A stretch of DNA of 64,000 nt from Antrodiella citrinella (taxonomy: Eukaryota > Basidiomycota > Agaricomycetes > Polyporales > Steccherinaceae), in contig SGPM01000084.1 in the NCBI GenBank assembly GCA_004802725.1, forward strand, positions 1-64,000, read 5' to 3'. Shown one piece after another: positions 45,563 through 57,018 of the stretch. Numbering within the stretch: the first letter of the stretch is position 1; the number at the start of each line of letters is the position of its first letter. The notes below the pieces were generated by a model. The model saw nothing but the letters and a program-made list of their open reading frames with translations, had not been told where the DNA came from and did no database searches. The position numbers and the translations under genes were made by a program.

Positions 45563-47120
45563 ATGGCCGACGAGCGTGTGCTCGTTCAGATCGCGTCGTA
45601 CAATACGAATCTGCAAGCGGAACGCGGTCTACCACAAGACCTTGTAGATTGGCTTGCACCGACCCTCCAAGTCTCCCAGTTTTTGTCTCGGGAGCCTCGA
45701 GCACCCGATATCGTAGCTGTCGGTTTTCAGGAGCTTCTACCCCTTCACCTTGGATGTGAGTTTTACTTCATTAGTCCGCTATGGTTATCAGGATTCATTG
45801 TGTGGGTGTACAGTATCCGGCCTGTCGAAGAAGGTGATCGAAAGCCGCAACGCGCTCATCCTATCTCAAATCGAAGAGCACGCTCCCAACAAGGAGAAAT
45901 ACACCCTCATCGCCTCTATTGTGAACGTCGGCGTAGCCCTGCTTGTGTACGGGCGAGACGACGGCGTAGGCAAGTGGGTGCAAGACGTCCAGACGCAATG
46001 GACCGGCTGTGGACCGGCGTACATGGGCAACAAAGGCGCAGTGGGGGTGCGGTTCCGCGTGCCCACACCGGAGGGAGGCGTTGGAGAGGTCTACACGTAC
46101 GTCACTACCGCGCCTTGTACTATCCCATCTCAGTTGGAATGGAATTGTCATTCGGGGGAGCAGATTTGTGTGTGCACACTTGACTGCGCATACGCACAAG
46201 CTCGCGCAGCGCATAAACGACTACCATTATATTGTCAGCTCCTTGCTCTTCGATCCCCTCCCAGGCTCCTTCTCGAATGAACCTACGACTATGCACTCTA
46301 CGTCCCACCTCTTCTTCTTCGGAGACCTCAACTTCCGGTTCACGTCACTCCCTGGCATCGAGTCCCACATGCCTCGGGCACAGGTGGACTCGGCACTGGA
46401 AGTGCTGTTGCATGACGATGCTTCGCGGAAAGAGCTCGTGAAGCTCGACCAGCTCAGCATTGAGCGGGACGTGAAGAAGTCTATTTTCGCAGGTCTGAGG
46501 GAGGGAGAGTTCTGGAGGTTCAAGTGTACATATAAGTACAAGCTTGGGGAGGTTGATAAATACGAGTAAGTTGCTTCAGTATGTTTCACCCTCCTTGCTA
46601 TTCTGACTGAACCTCTCTTACCTTACCAGTTTGAAGCGGCATCCAGCGTGGACAGATAGAATCATGTATACCACCTACACAGATTCCCCCGAGACACCAG
46701 ACCGTTCCTCAATCTCAAACGCTCTATACACTTCCATTCCATCATACACCACCTCGGACCATGTACGTCCCCCAGCTCACCCACCTTCTTCTCTCTCTAT
46801 GTCTTATCACAAACTAATCTTCTTGTCCCATACAGAAACCAGTCGTCTCCATCCTCCTTCTCCCACTCCCCTCTCCCATCTTACAATCCCCGCCCGTTCT
46901 GCGCCTCCCGGCGCACTACCAACCCCTCCCCGACCGCCTCGCCATATTGAAGAGGTACACCGGCCGCTCTCTGGACAGGCTGATAGGCTACACATGGTGG
47001 CTGCTCACTATGTTCGGTGCAGGGTCTGCGATCATGGGGATTGGGAACTTCGTCTTGGGGTTCGGGGTGTGGAGTTGGTTTAAGTGGAAGGTTGCCGAAC
47101 AGCGTCGGGTGGCTGTTTGA
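45563..47120 (+). CDS. Inositol polyphosphate 5-phosphatase with C-terminal membrane segment
   Basis: Member of the Mg-dependent endonuclease/exonuclease/phosphatase fold that removes the 5-phosphate from inositol lipids or soluble inositol phosphates. Motifs in order: QIASYNTNLQ at the N-terminus, DIVAVGFQELLPLHLG (metal-binding Glu), GPAYMGNKGAVGVRFRV, FVCAHLTAHTHKLAQRINDYHYI, FFFGDLNFRFTSLPG, and KRHPAWTDRIMYT (signature PAWxDRI). A C-terminal hydrophobic segment (YTWWLLTMFGAGSAIMGIGNFVLGFGVWSWF) suggests anchorage in a membrane. There is no SAC domain here, unlike synaptojanins. Five introns keep phase. The ATG at 45563 opens the frame; the stop is TGA. Confidence 0.88.
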
Positions 47121-47405
47121 ATACACCAATTGGCTCTTTTTTGACTTACTGTTTATGCTGCGCGGTTTGGTTGTGATACTCCCATATGTACGGACCGTAG
47201 GATAGATAAGTATGCTCTGATTTATTGTGTATATAATGGATGTAAGTAGAGAAATTGCATGGACGACTCGAATCAATAAGCCAAGAATGAATGAACGCAG
47301 AAAGGTGCGACTCGGATACATCTATCTATATCTTACAAAGTGCGACACCTTTGTTTATGTTCAGGTCTTTGCAGCGACAAGCAGTGTCCACCCTCTCTAT
47401 TGTGT

Positions 47406-49950
47406 TCAATCATCGCGAGACGACGCAACCTTGGGTGATGCCGCGTTCACGACGATGACCGGAATGTCCGCATCCGGGTCCACCAGAGTCTCGTCCTGCA
47501 CATGCACTAGGAGGGGTGTTCGGGCACCCTGAGGCTCACGTTCTTCAATATCCTTGAAGGGCTCGGGGATGCGCACGAACAGCAGTAGAATGAGCGAGAT
47601 GCCCACGGCAGCGGAGGAGACGTAGAAGATCGTCCCGGGCATGGTAGAGATGGTCTTGACGTAGGTCATACCGAACAGTGCCGGACCCATGATCTGCGCG
47701 CTATCAGCCATCTCACATTAGTCTCCCCTACTTCACTGCAAACAGCGGCATACGACCATACCTGAGCACCTGCAGCACACCAAACGCGCCCAAAAGCTTC
47801 CCCGACTCAACGCCTCCCCGTCGCGCATACAACGCCAACGACACGCTCTGCGCAGCGGGAGCATGGCCCGCGCCGAAGCACGACACGACGCTGAGCGCGG
47901 TGAACACAAGCGGGTTCATGGCCATCGGGAGCGCAGAGAACGCGATCAGTTCGATCAGGACGGACACGCGGGCGAGGTTTAGATCGAACACGATGGACTG
48001 GGTTGTAGATTGGGGGGTGATTGATGGGGTGTGGGAGGGGTTACGAGAGGGTGCACGCGAGGGACTACGCGAAGGGGAGGGAGAAGAGGGGCGAGAGCGA
48101 ATGAGAGGTTCGTCCGCTGTGGCGGGTAGTTGGACGGCCGGTGTAGGCTTGGGTTTGAATAACTTAATAACCACTGTAGGTAAATTGTCAGTGAAATCAA
48201 CATCCGTAGAACGAGGGATCTACACACATGGGAGAATGAGTGTGAGATAGACTGCTCGGACGACGCCAACAATGCTGAGCCAGTATCCAATCTATTGTCG
48301 TAGAAGTAAGTAGCGGAATAATTGCTACAAGCTGTTTGGGGACATACCTGTTCGGATGTCCAGCCGAAGACCTTAGACGTGTACTGGAACTTGTAACTAT
48401 AAGAACCCATCAACAAGATGGCAAAGCTGTAACTCAAAGCCATGAGGATAAGACTCCAGTCTTTCTTCCTTGACTTGAGTGGGTTCGGACTGGTGTTGCT
48501 GCCATCTGGGATGGACCAGAGCACAGACAACGGGCTCAAGAACCCAAATATGCTCTTGAGTCTGTAGAGGATCGGCGAGTCAATGGCATCCTGTTTACCC
48601 TTTGCCACGCTCGCCTCGTATGCGCGACGAGATTCCCTCTTCTGCGCAGCACTGAGCGACTCCGGCACGATGAACCATATCCCAAGAGCGTAGGCGGTGT
48701 GCACGCCGGTGCTGAGGTAGAACACTGAGAGCGGGGATCCTGTGAACTTCACAATCAATCCGCCAATCGTGGGGCCGAACGCGAGCCCGCAGAACAGGAG
48801 ACCGTAGAAGAGTGAGAAGATGCGCGCACTGTCAAAATCGGAACATGAGCAAGAGCATTCACGTGAAAAATTTGGCTACAAACCGCTCATGAGGTTCGAC
48901 GATGTCAGCGACATACGCATGCACCACCGCGTTCAGAGTAGCGGGGCCTAGCCAGAAGCGTCATATTGTGGGATAACACCGTTTCAAAAATAATTGTACC
49001 CACCTCCGAACATGCCTTCGACAAGGGCCCCGAGAGGGAACCACCAGTATGTCCCTGGGAGATACTTGGAGAAAGTAGCCACGGATATGAAGTTGAAGTC
49101 TGAGTAGAGAACGCCGAGGAGACCAATGCCCAGAATGTTTGTACGACCGACGCGATCTGAGAGCTATGAACGAGATTGCTCGTGAGCCGAAGATATCTCG
49201 TCATGCGATGTGCGACGACGAACCGATGTCCACCACCCGGTCGTGAGGCAACCAAGAACGCCCATAGCTGCGGAATATACCATGACCAGCGTGGCGACGG
49301 CCGCTCCAACTTCAGGATCTGCCGCACATATCCTGCTTCTCTCTGACAGAAGAGTGTCAAAAACGGGTGCACAGGAAGGGATGGGGTCCGGATAGACTGA
49401 CCCTTGGTATCTGCGTACAGAGAATACATCCCATAGTCCTCAGCCCCGCGACCGATAGTGTAGTTCGGCTTGTGAATGTCGCACACCAGCTGGGTGTACA
49501 GCTCGATACGAGGGGCAATCGTTGCTGAAATCGCGAACGCAGATGCGCCTACGGAAGCCAAGAACCTAGCAATGATAAAGATAACGTCGATGCACGTCCA
49601 GAATGGGAACTGGAAGTACGCGTTTCTGCAACGTACCATACAGGGGAAGGTCTCTTGTACCACGGCAGCTTGCACCTTGCCTCTGCTCGCTGCTTGAAAT
49701 CCTCGTCCTCATCGTTGAGGTCGTCTTCTCCGGCCAAGGTTTCGTCCGCCTCATGATGAGGGTGGATGAACTCCTGCAGCAATTCCATGGTCTCTTCGTT
49801 GATCTGACCATCGGGCAACACCATGTTCTCTGCACCTTCTGCATACTGGAACGGAGCGTCGCGCGAGGAGGTTCTCGAATGACGAGATCGAGAGGGGAGT
49901 CTGCGCGGCGACGCGGCCCATCCGGGGCTGAGAGTTCTCGGAGTGGACAT
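47406..49950 (-). CDS. Major facilitator superfamily transporter
   Basis: Polytopic membrane transporter. A hydrophilic N-terminal part of about 100 residues is Ser/Arg-rich then acidic (DDLNDEDEDF). The first helix is FLASVGASAFAISATI, and the MFS signature motif A between helices 2 and 3 reads GWWTSLSDRVGRTNILGIGLLG. Further helices include IFSLFYGLLFCGLAFGPTIGG and LSVFYLSTGVHTAYALGIWFIVPES. A long Ser/Pro-rich loop (SRPSSPSPSRSPSRAPSRNP) lies before the second half. The C-terminal helices are interrupted by short introns. About 10 exons; the ATG at 49950 is chosen because upstream open frame has no ATG. The substrate cannot be predicted. Confidence 0.85.
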
Positions 49951-50382
49951 GGCTGTTGCAGCGGTCGCACTCGCCTCGCCTTCGTCTGAGGAGATGAAGG
50001 AGGAGGATAAGCTTAAGTTCAAGGAGGGGGTACCGCGGTACGGATGCAGGTCATATCTATCGTTAAATTCTCATGAACCGACACTGATGCATGATGGTGC
50101 AGCACACGATTAGAGCACCGCTGACAAACGCTAGGCACTTTGAGGTGCTTCTACGCCTGCTCTCCGTCTCGATAAGCATACTGCGTAGGAGCTTCGTCGC
50201 GTAAATGCCCCTAAGATTTGCTTTTCTGAAATGAGGATGCAAGGAGGCTAAAGGGAGGCTACAGTGGACGTGTGCCGCAGGGACAGTCACCGCCGAGATA
50301 CACCTCTCGTTATCTCTCGATGCAGATCTCTCCGCATTCCGAGATCGCGATCCTCGACCGTCGTCCTTGCCTCATCTCCATC
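49951..50382. other. Divergent promoter MFS / GMF
   Basis: This 432-base region lies between the MFS start (reverse) and the GMF start (forward). It is expected to hold both promoters. No coding frame is supported. Confidence 0.5.
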
Positions 50383-51003
50383 ATGGTATGTCCATCGTCT
50401 CTCGTCTTGCTCGACATCGCTCTGACGAATAGCGAGCACAGTCTCACACAGTCGACATACCCCAGGAGCTCAAGGATGCTCTCCGCAAGTTCAGGTTCGC
50501 TCGCAGAAACGCAGGCAGCGCCGCCATCGTCGTCAAGATCAACAAGCAGAAGCTGATCATGGAGGAGGTGGAGCAGTTCGACAACATTAGCATCGACGAC
50601 TTGGCGGAGGGTGTGTTCTCACTTTCTCGTACATGGCATACCTGCATCATCTGACCATCAGACTTGCGCAATAGAGCTGCCGGAGAACGCGCCGCGATAC
50701 GTCGTGCTCTCGTATGAGCTCAGCCACGACGACGCTCGCAAATCATTTCCACTCGTCTTGATCAACTGGGCTCCCGTGACTTGCGAGATGAGTCTCCTCA
50801 CGCTACACGCCAGTGCCTTCCTCGAATTTCAAGTCACCGTACGCGCTTCCCATTCTTCGTTTTATCCACGCGCCCGTACTCACAGAAGGCGTATTCCGCT
50901 GCTACGCGAACAGGCCGATATCAGCAAAGTCATCGAAGTGCGCGGCGGTCAAGATGAACTGACAAAGGACATCATCGATGCGCAGTTGAAGCACACACGA
51001 TAG
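50383..51003 (+). CDS. AIM7: Glia maturation factor homologue (ADF-H domain)
   Basis: Small actin regulator of the ADF/cofilin-homology family that debranches Arp2/3-nucleated filaments. The first exon encodes only the initiator Met (ATG at 50383-50385, donor GTATGT directly after). The second exon continues SHTVDIPQELKDALRKFRFARRNAGSAA, a typical GMF N-terminus. Later exons carry ELPENAPRYVVLSYELSHDDARKSFPLVLINWAP and the C-terminal helix ADISKVIEVRGGQDELTKDIIDAQLKHTR. Introns end at 50441, about 50670 and about 50921, all in phase. Length (about 138 residues) fits the family. The yeast name for this protein is Aim7. It converges on GPI14. Confidence 0.92.
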
Positions 51004-51114
51004 ATCGTCCGCAGTGGAACGAGACGCTTGCGCCGACGGCCGTAGTTTGTTGTATGATATACCACCAGAAGTACCCCCACACTGTATCAATCAATGAAAG
51101 GGATATTCTTATAG

Positions 51115-52643
51115 TCATCCCTTGTACCCTTGCATGATCCCAGCTAGCACCCAGCTGTGGCCTGCGACGTACACCAGCCCTCTCAACCATAGCCCGTAGA
51201 ACACGTTCTCTCCGAGGAATTCCAGTTTATAGGCTTCGGCTAGCCAAAGAGCCTGCGTACCAAACCAGACGGCGATATACGCGATGATCCACGGGGGAGT
51301 GATTGAGAGCTGTGGTATCAGCAGAGGGATGAAGAGTGTGTACCACAGGAAGTACTAAGACAGACCCAATCTGTGTCACCAAGTGCAACCGACAGAAAGA
51401 AAGACAGAACGTACCTGCGACGTGCACACTTTGTTGAAAATGACAAACGTAAATGTCTGTACGAACCACGCGAAGGTCATGTCCTTCTTGTGTCTCCCGA
51501 ATAGCAGACCAGCTCCAAGAGACAGGACCATCTGGGGGACGAAACTGACCAAGGGTGAGCGCAGCACCTGCTGCCACACCGGCAAGTCGGTGACCACAGG
51601 CGTGTCTTGAAGCGGGTAGGTGAGGTAGATGAGGTAGAAGTATGGAGAGAAGTTGTGTCGGTGATCTCGCCGGTGTACGTGGTATATGTAGGACTCGTAC
51701 AGGAATGGGTATCCCCAACTGTAAGGAGAACCTAAATGTGAACAAGGTGAAAAGAGGGGAGGTGAAAGCCATAGAACTCACACCGCATACATCGCCGCAC
51801 CCAACACCACGAACGTCCCGACACTCACTCCCGCAAACCACACCGTTCTCCAATTCACCATCCTCCGTACATACCCCTTCCACCCCCTCCCCACCCCTTG
51901 CTCACCACCAATCACCCCGAGACACGCAACACCATAGATGAACGGGTAAATCTTCCAATGTGTGCTGAGCCCCAACAACACCGCAGCGTACGTCCACTTG
52001 CGCTTAAGCGCGCAGTAGAGCGTGAGGAGGACGAAGAGCGATAGGACGGATTCAGAAGAACCGCGCGTGGAGATGGAGAAGACGAGCGGGTTGAGGAGGT
52101 GGATGGAGGAGGAGAGGGCGGCTTGGTGGTGTATCACAGCGGGCTCTTTTTTAGGGCGTGATTTAGTCGAAGAAGAGGAAGAGGAGGGGAGGAGGATGAC
52201 GGAGACGAGGATCTGGTACATCAGCACGCCGGTTAGGATGTCGCATCCCGCGAACAGGTATTTACCAAAGGACGGATGGAGCCAGAGGTTGGGGGTGAGG
52301 AGGACAGCTAGCAGTGGCGTGTAGCGATATGTCTGCCGTGTGTATGGACTACAGCACACAACATGAGCGAGCATTCCTGAGCTCATAAGAAGGACAACAC
52401 GTACTCTCCAATTTTCAGCCACCCGCCCAGAGGTCCCTGTGCATAGTTGCCAGGACCTGGACGCAAGATGAACTTTGCAGCGTCACTGAAGACGCGATAG
52501 TCGATGTCTGTATACTTCACCACAGACCGCGCGTCGTGCCATTCGCTATATAGAATGAGACCAACGCGTATTACTACCGATATGAGGAAGACATTGCGAA
52601 ATGAAGAGAGAGTTCGCAGTAGAGCATGGCCGTTGAAGGTCAT
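51115..52643 (-). CDS. GPI14: GPI mannosyltransferase 1
   Basis: Adds the first mannose to the GPI anchor precursor on the lumenal side of the ER, using dolichol-phosphate-mannose (PIG-M family). The first lumenal loop contains the DxD-type motif in YTDIDYRVFSDAAKFI, and the following PYTRQTYRYTPLLAVLL is characteristic of the family. Multiple hydrophobic segments follow (LFAGCDILTGVLMYQILVSV; SVLSLFVLLTLYCALKRKW; VWFAGVSVGTFVVLGAAMYAV). GLSTHWKIYPFIY is the conserved helix around the catalytic region; RDHRHNFSPYFYLIYL and [23 protein letters not shown] are also typical. Introns are in phase. The ATG at 52643 is preferred because it gives the expected short N-terminus before the first helix. 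Confidence 0.92.
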
Positions 52644-52854
52644 GGCATGTTTAGAGGCAAGTCCGGCTCGTTTGCCGCCGACTTTGATCTCAAACATTCG
52701 GTCGACATGAGGCGACAAGATAGCATAAAGCAAAACTAAACGAGAAAAAGCCAGTATAAACGTCCAAATAGCTAGAGAGACCACTATCTAGAAACTGCTA
52801 CTAGTGTATCCCCCAGACCATCCTCTACATTCATTGCCGTCGAATGTAGCCACC

Positions 52855-53680
<826 letters not shown>

Positions 53681-53686
53681 ACGTCA

Positions 53687-53937
53687 NNANNTCANCNTCA
53701 NNNNCNTNNANAACNNNNNNNNNNNNNNNNNNNNNNNNNNNNNNNNNNNNNNNNNNNNNNNNNNNNNNNNNNNNNNNNNNNNNNNNNNNNNNNNNNNNNN
53801 NNNNNNNNNNNNNNNNNNNNNNNNNNNNNNNNNNNNNNNNNNNNNNNNNNNNNNNNNNNNNNNNNNNNNNNNNNNNNNNNNNNNNNNNNNNNNNNNNNNN
53901 NNNNNNNNNNNNNGGTCCGTCANACGTNNNNCNNTNN
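53687..53937. other. Assembly gap / unresolved bases
   Basis: Mostly N, with scattered called bases at both edges. It hides the first exon or part of the first exon of SAR1 and some of its promoter. Confidence 0.95.
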
Positions 53938-54375
53938 GNTACACACTGGACTCAGAGTCTCGAAGGTCTTTCATGGCAAACATATGGTATTGCGAAACAT
54001 ACACAATCGCACAAGGAAGATCAAACACAAGAAACTACAGAGAGAGGTGTACGGAAGTTCTGACACTCACTGCACCATAAGCCTGACAAAAACGAGAGGA
54101 AGCGCGTGAGTTCTTATACCGCCGGAAACATCGTTCTTCGCATCACCGAATCGCCTCGTCCAACCTNGAAGGTAATGAAAAGGACGGGCACTGTCTAAGA
54201 GGTTGCGGTGAAGAGCCTCGAACACGAAAAAGTCGCCGGTTTTATGCTCTTCGTGTTTGGCCATGTTGTGACCTCTTAGACGCACAGANCNGTGGACTGC
54301 GAAACTACTTNAAGTTNGCAGAGAGCAAGTATCATATCCAACACGTCTTAGATAGAACAGTGAGTAGTGTATACA
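53938..54375. other. Upstream region of SAR1, no gene seen
   Basis: Between the N gap and the stop of the SRP-receptor gene. Contains scattered Ns. It probably holds the SAR1 5' UTR/promoter and the 3' UTR of the neighbour. Confidence 0.4.
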
Positions 54376-55407
54376 TCACGACAACTCCACCAGCCACTCT
54401 CGGAATGAAGAGAGCCCAGTCGATGGCGCCGCCTTCTCATNTTCAGCTTCGCCCCCCTTCCCAACAATNACACTGGACCCGATGAAGGTCACCTCTCCAC
54501 CCTCCCANTGATCAAACTTGAATTCTCCACCACCGGTGCACTCCAGACCACCCATCTCTGAGCTTCCTTCTTCCTCCGATCCCATGCTCTCCACGCCGAC
54601 ATCGCCATGCGACATTCTCCGCTTGTCCAACTCGCGTTCCAATATCGTGCGGACACGGTTNATGGCCAGTTGCTCGGCCGGTGCGGCTGCAGTCGCCTTG
54701 AGTTGGTCATATTTGTGTGCAACGATGGAAAATGCAGGAGGTGTCTGCGAGGGCGGGAGTGATGTCAAAGCATGCAGTATCANGTGGAGGTGCCTGTCCA
54801 GAGTCAAGTCAGGGAGATGAAGCAGTACAGAAACACGGATTGACTCACTCTGCAACTGCAGGCCCACTCCGCGATACTGTGCTCGTATCGACGATGAAAG
54901 CAACTGCTTTGGCATCTGAGAGATAGTCGCGGAACTGATCCCGGATTCGCGGATGACCTGGGACATCAACAGCGAGGATGGTTTTCTGCGCGTCTGGTAA
55001 CGACAGGANAGTCGAGTTGGTCTGCAAGGAGGTGTGTGAAGGCAACGTTTTGACCATACGTCAACTGTGAATGCATGTCAGAACCAGGACAAGCACACTT
55101 CGCAGGCATATAATCCTTACAGTAGACAATATGGCGGTCTTCCCTGCATCTGCTGGACCGACTAACAGAAGCGTGTTTCCTCTGGATTTAGACCGTTTCC
55201 TAGACAGTGTCACAAATACTAAAGCGATATTAGATGCATGTTCTCATGAGAAGATAGACGAAACGGACATGCGACTAGGAGGATGGCAAACGCCAATGAA
55301 GCGATGAACAAATTTTGTGAAGAAAGCACTGCAATTGGTGATACGACTTCCGGAGTTAAAGCAGGTGCATGGTGGGAGGGAACGTCAGAGTCATGAAATG
55401 AGTCCAT
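54376..55407 (-). CDS. SRP102: Signal recognition particle receptor subunit beta (frame break)
   Basis: ER membrane GTPase that anchors the SRP receptor alpha subunit. The N-terminus has one membrane segment (NLFIASLAFAILLVAL), then a basic stretch and the P-loop TLLLVGPADAGKTAIL. Further GTPase motifs are VDVPGHPRIRDQFRDYL (switch II, PGH) and VAHKYDQLKA (base-recognition KxD). The C-terminus ends SFREWLVELS. Introns are in phase, but the exon starting LTYGQ continues in another frame. One A fewer in the run at 55048-55051 (Ts on the forward strand) would make the frame continuous into TLPSHTSLQTN. This is most easily read as an assembly error, since the rest is intact and the gene is essential in yeast-like fungi. 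Ns at several places mask single residues. Confidence 0.8.
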
Positions 55408-55730
55408 TAGTCGAGACTCAACCGGTAGTTTGAATTCGTAGAAAGGGTAGAATCACTGTCAAACTCCGGAATGCTGCTAGTGACAGCGTTATTTGTCCTT
55501 GTTAGATTCCAAGGCCATTAGACAACAAACATAAATAACGCGCCCTGCCATAGTAACGGCAAGTTGGTAACGGCCATGTACTAATTTTCCGACTCTTCAA
55601 GTTCTGCGCTCTCCGAGCGCGTACTGGCATCGTATTCTCTTTCCAGAACGACGGTAAGTAGATTTTTTTGGAACAAAAGATATGCTGAAACTTTGTCTTA
55701 GCTCTCCACGACGCGTGCAAGGGTTCAATC
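55408..55730. promoter_or_regulatory. Divergent promoter SRP-receptor beta / MYND protein
   Basis: The 323 bases between two start codons facing away must hold both promoters. No clear TATA or known operator was recognised. Confidence 0.4.
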
Positions 55731-56504
55731 ATGTCGTCCTCAAAGAAGCCTGAGAAACATGCAAAGGATGCACCCAAGCGGCATCCAGCCTCAGACCCGA
55801 AGGAGACGATGCAAAAGGAGTTCATATTTCATTGTCAGAATTCTTCGTGTTGGAGAGTGCGTGGCGAGAACGAGAAATTTTTTCGTTGCGGAGGATGCTC
55901 CGTTGGAACTTCTGCTGTGCTTTACTGCGTACGTAGAAATCATCTGACCCTCATGTACAATGGTTAACTTCTATTCTAGAGCAAGGAGTGCCAGAGGCAA
56001 GCCTGGCCCGTGCATAAACACGAATGCAAGAAAAATCAAGAGATCGCGGCTAAGATGCCTGTTGCCCAGATTGAACAGCGTAACCGACTCCAAGGCTTTG
56101 TCGATAAACATGGTCCCACAATTGCTACAGCAGGGTTCCATGCCCTGGAGCTCTCCAAAAGCATCGACAGATCCATGTTGTTCTACTTCGAAATCAGCAC
56201 GAAACCACGGCCCGGACCTGCACGGCTGGAAACATCTTTTCTTGTGACCGATGTCATGGCTGAATTGATGGATCGCTGCGACGCAGCTGCGGACATGCGG
56301 GCGACCGTGCAGCAGCAGGTGCATCTCAAGAAACATTTGGACGTGGTCTGCGCTTTCATTGTGGTCGTTCAATGCGAGGAATACGATGTCAGCGTCAGCT
56401 TCCCCATCTGTATAAGCACGTCTTCGCTCAAGTCGATGCCGGATCCTGACGTTCAGTGGAAGCATGTGATGATGGAAGTCATGAATCGGGGTATCGTACT
56501 TTGA
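55731..56504 (+). CDS. MYND zinc-finger protein
   Basis: Two exons, 55731-55928 and 55980-56504, in phase. A basic, Lys/Pro-rich N-terminus is followed by the MYND-type zinc-binding block: FHCQNSSCWRVRG, FRCGGCSVGTSAVLYC, SKECQRQAWPVHKHEC, with the Cys/His spacing of the family. The intron falls between two zinc-binding segments. The remaining 150 residues are helical and contain no SET or other catalytic motif. MYND-only proteins of this size are numerous in mushroom-forming fungi and are mostly uncharacterised; MYND domains bind short proline-containing motifs in partners. No specific role can be assigned. Confidence 0.8.
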
Positions 56505-57018
56505 AAGGTCAATTTTATCATAAACTCGTCGCGAACAGGGCAGCGAGTCCATCTTCACAGTCACAATATGATCTGGCCTGGAAGATACTTTCTTATAGTC
56601 CCGTCTGTTAGGACATGATTCGTCTGCCCTGTGTGCCCATGCGACTGAGTAAACTCAACTACAACTGTGGGACTGTGTCTGTGTGAGCTCGACATAGACA
56701 CATCTCTTGCATCGCATTAATGGGTTAGTCGTAACCTGGGTCGTTGTCATAAGTATCTTATACCGCCGGGGGTTCGATTCCCTCTGAATGCATCGCGATG
56801 TGTTCTTTTTGAATCCAAGTATGATAATACTGCACGAAAACAATGTCCAAGCTCTTGTTTGAAGTTTGAGGCTTGAAGTTTTTGAAGTTGGAGGCTCTGG
56901 CTAGGCATCGTTCATTCAAATCGCCTTTACGTAATCGTATTTTTACTCGAGCGCCTGAAATAAGGTCTCGAATTTGTTAGTATGTTCTACCTCCCTACTT
57001 TAAACAGGGATCACTACA
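56505..57018. other. Intergenic, contains a tRNA-like element
   Basis: This region separates two forward genes. Apart from the tRNA-like sequence at 56714-56792 it contains direct repeats of TTTGAAGTT (about 56858-56890). Confidence 0.5.
56714..56792 (+). tRNA. tRNA-like element, anticodon not resolved
   Basis: A perfect internal B box (GGTTCGATTCC, 56771-56781) sits in a T arm whose stem GGGGG/CCCTC pairs. The acceptor arm pairs at six of seven positions (GCATTAA with TGAATGC), and a D stem GGTT/AACC is visible with an A-box-like TGGGTTAGTCG. A TTTTT Pol III terminator lies at 56806-56810. The anticodon region is about eight bases longer than normal and does not form a clean five-pair stem with any reading I tried, so it is either an intron-containing tRNA or a degenerate tRNA-derived element. 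Confidence 0.4.

Noticed and set aside
45400..46600. Fusion of the 5-phosphatase with a SAC domain (synaptojanin)
   Set aside because: No SAC motifs lie upstream or downstream; the SAC gene at 10.6-14.9 kb is separate and carries no 5-phosphatase motif.
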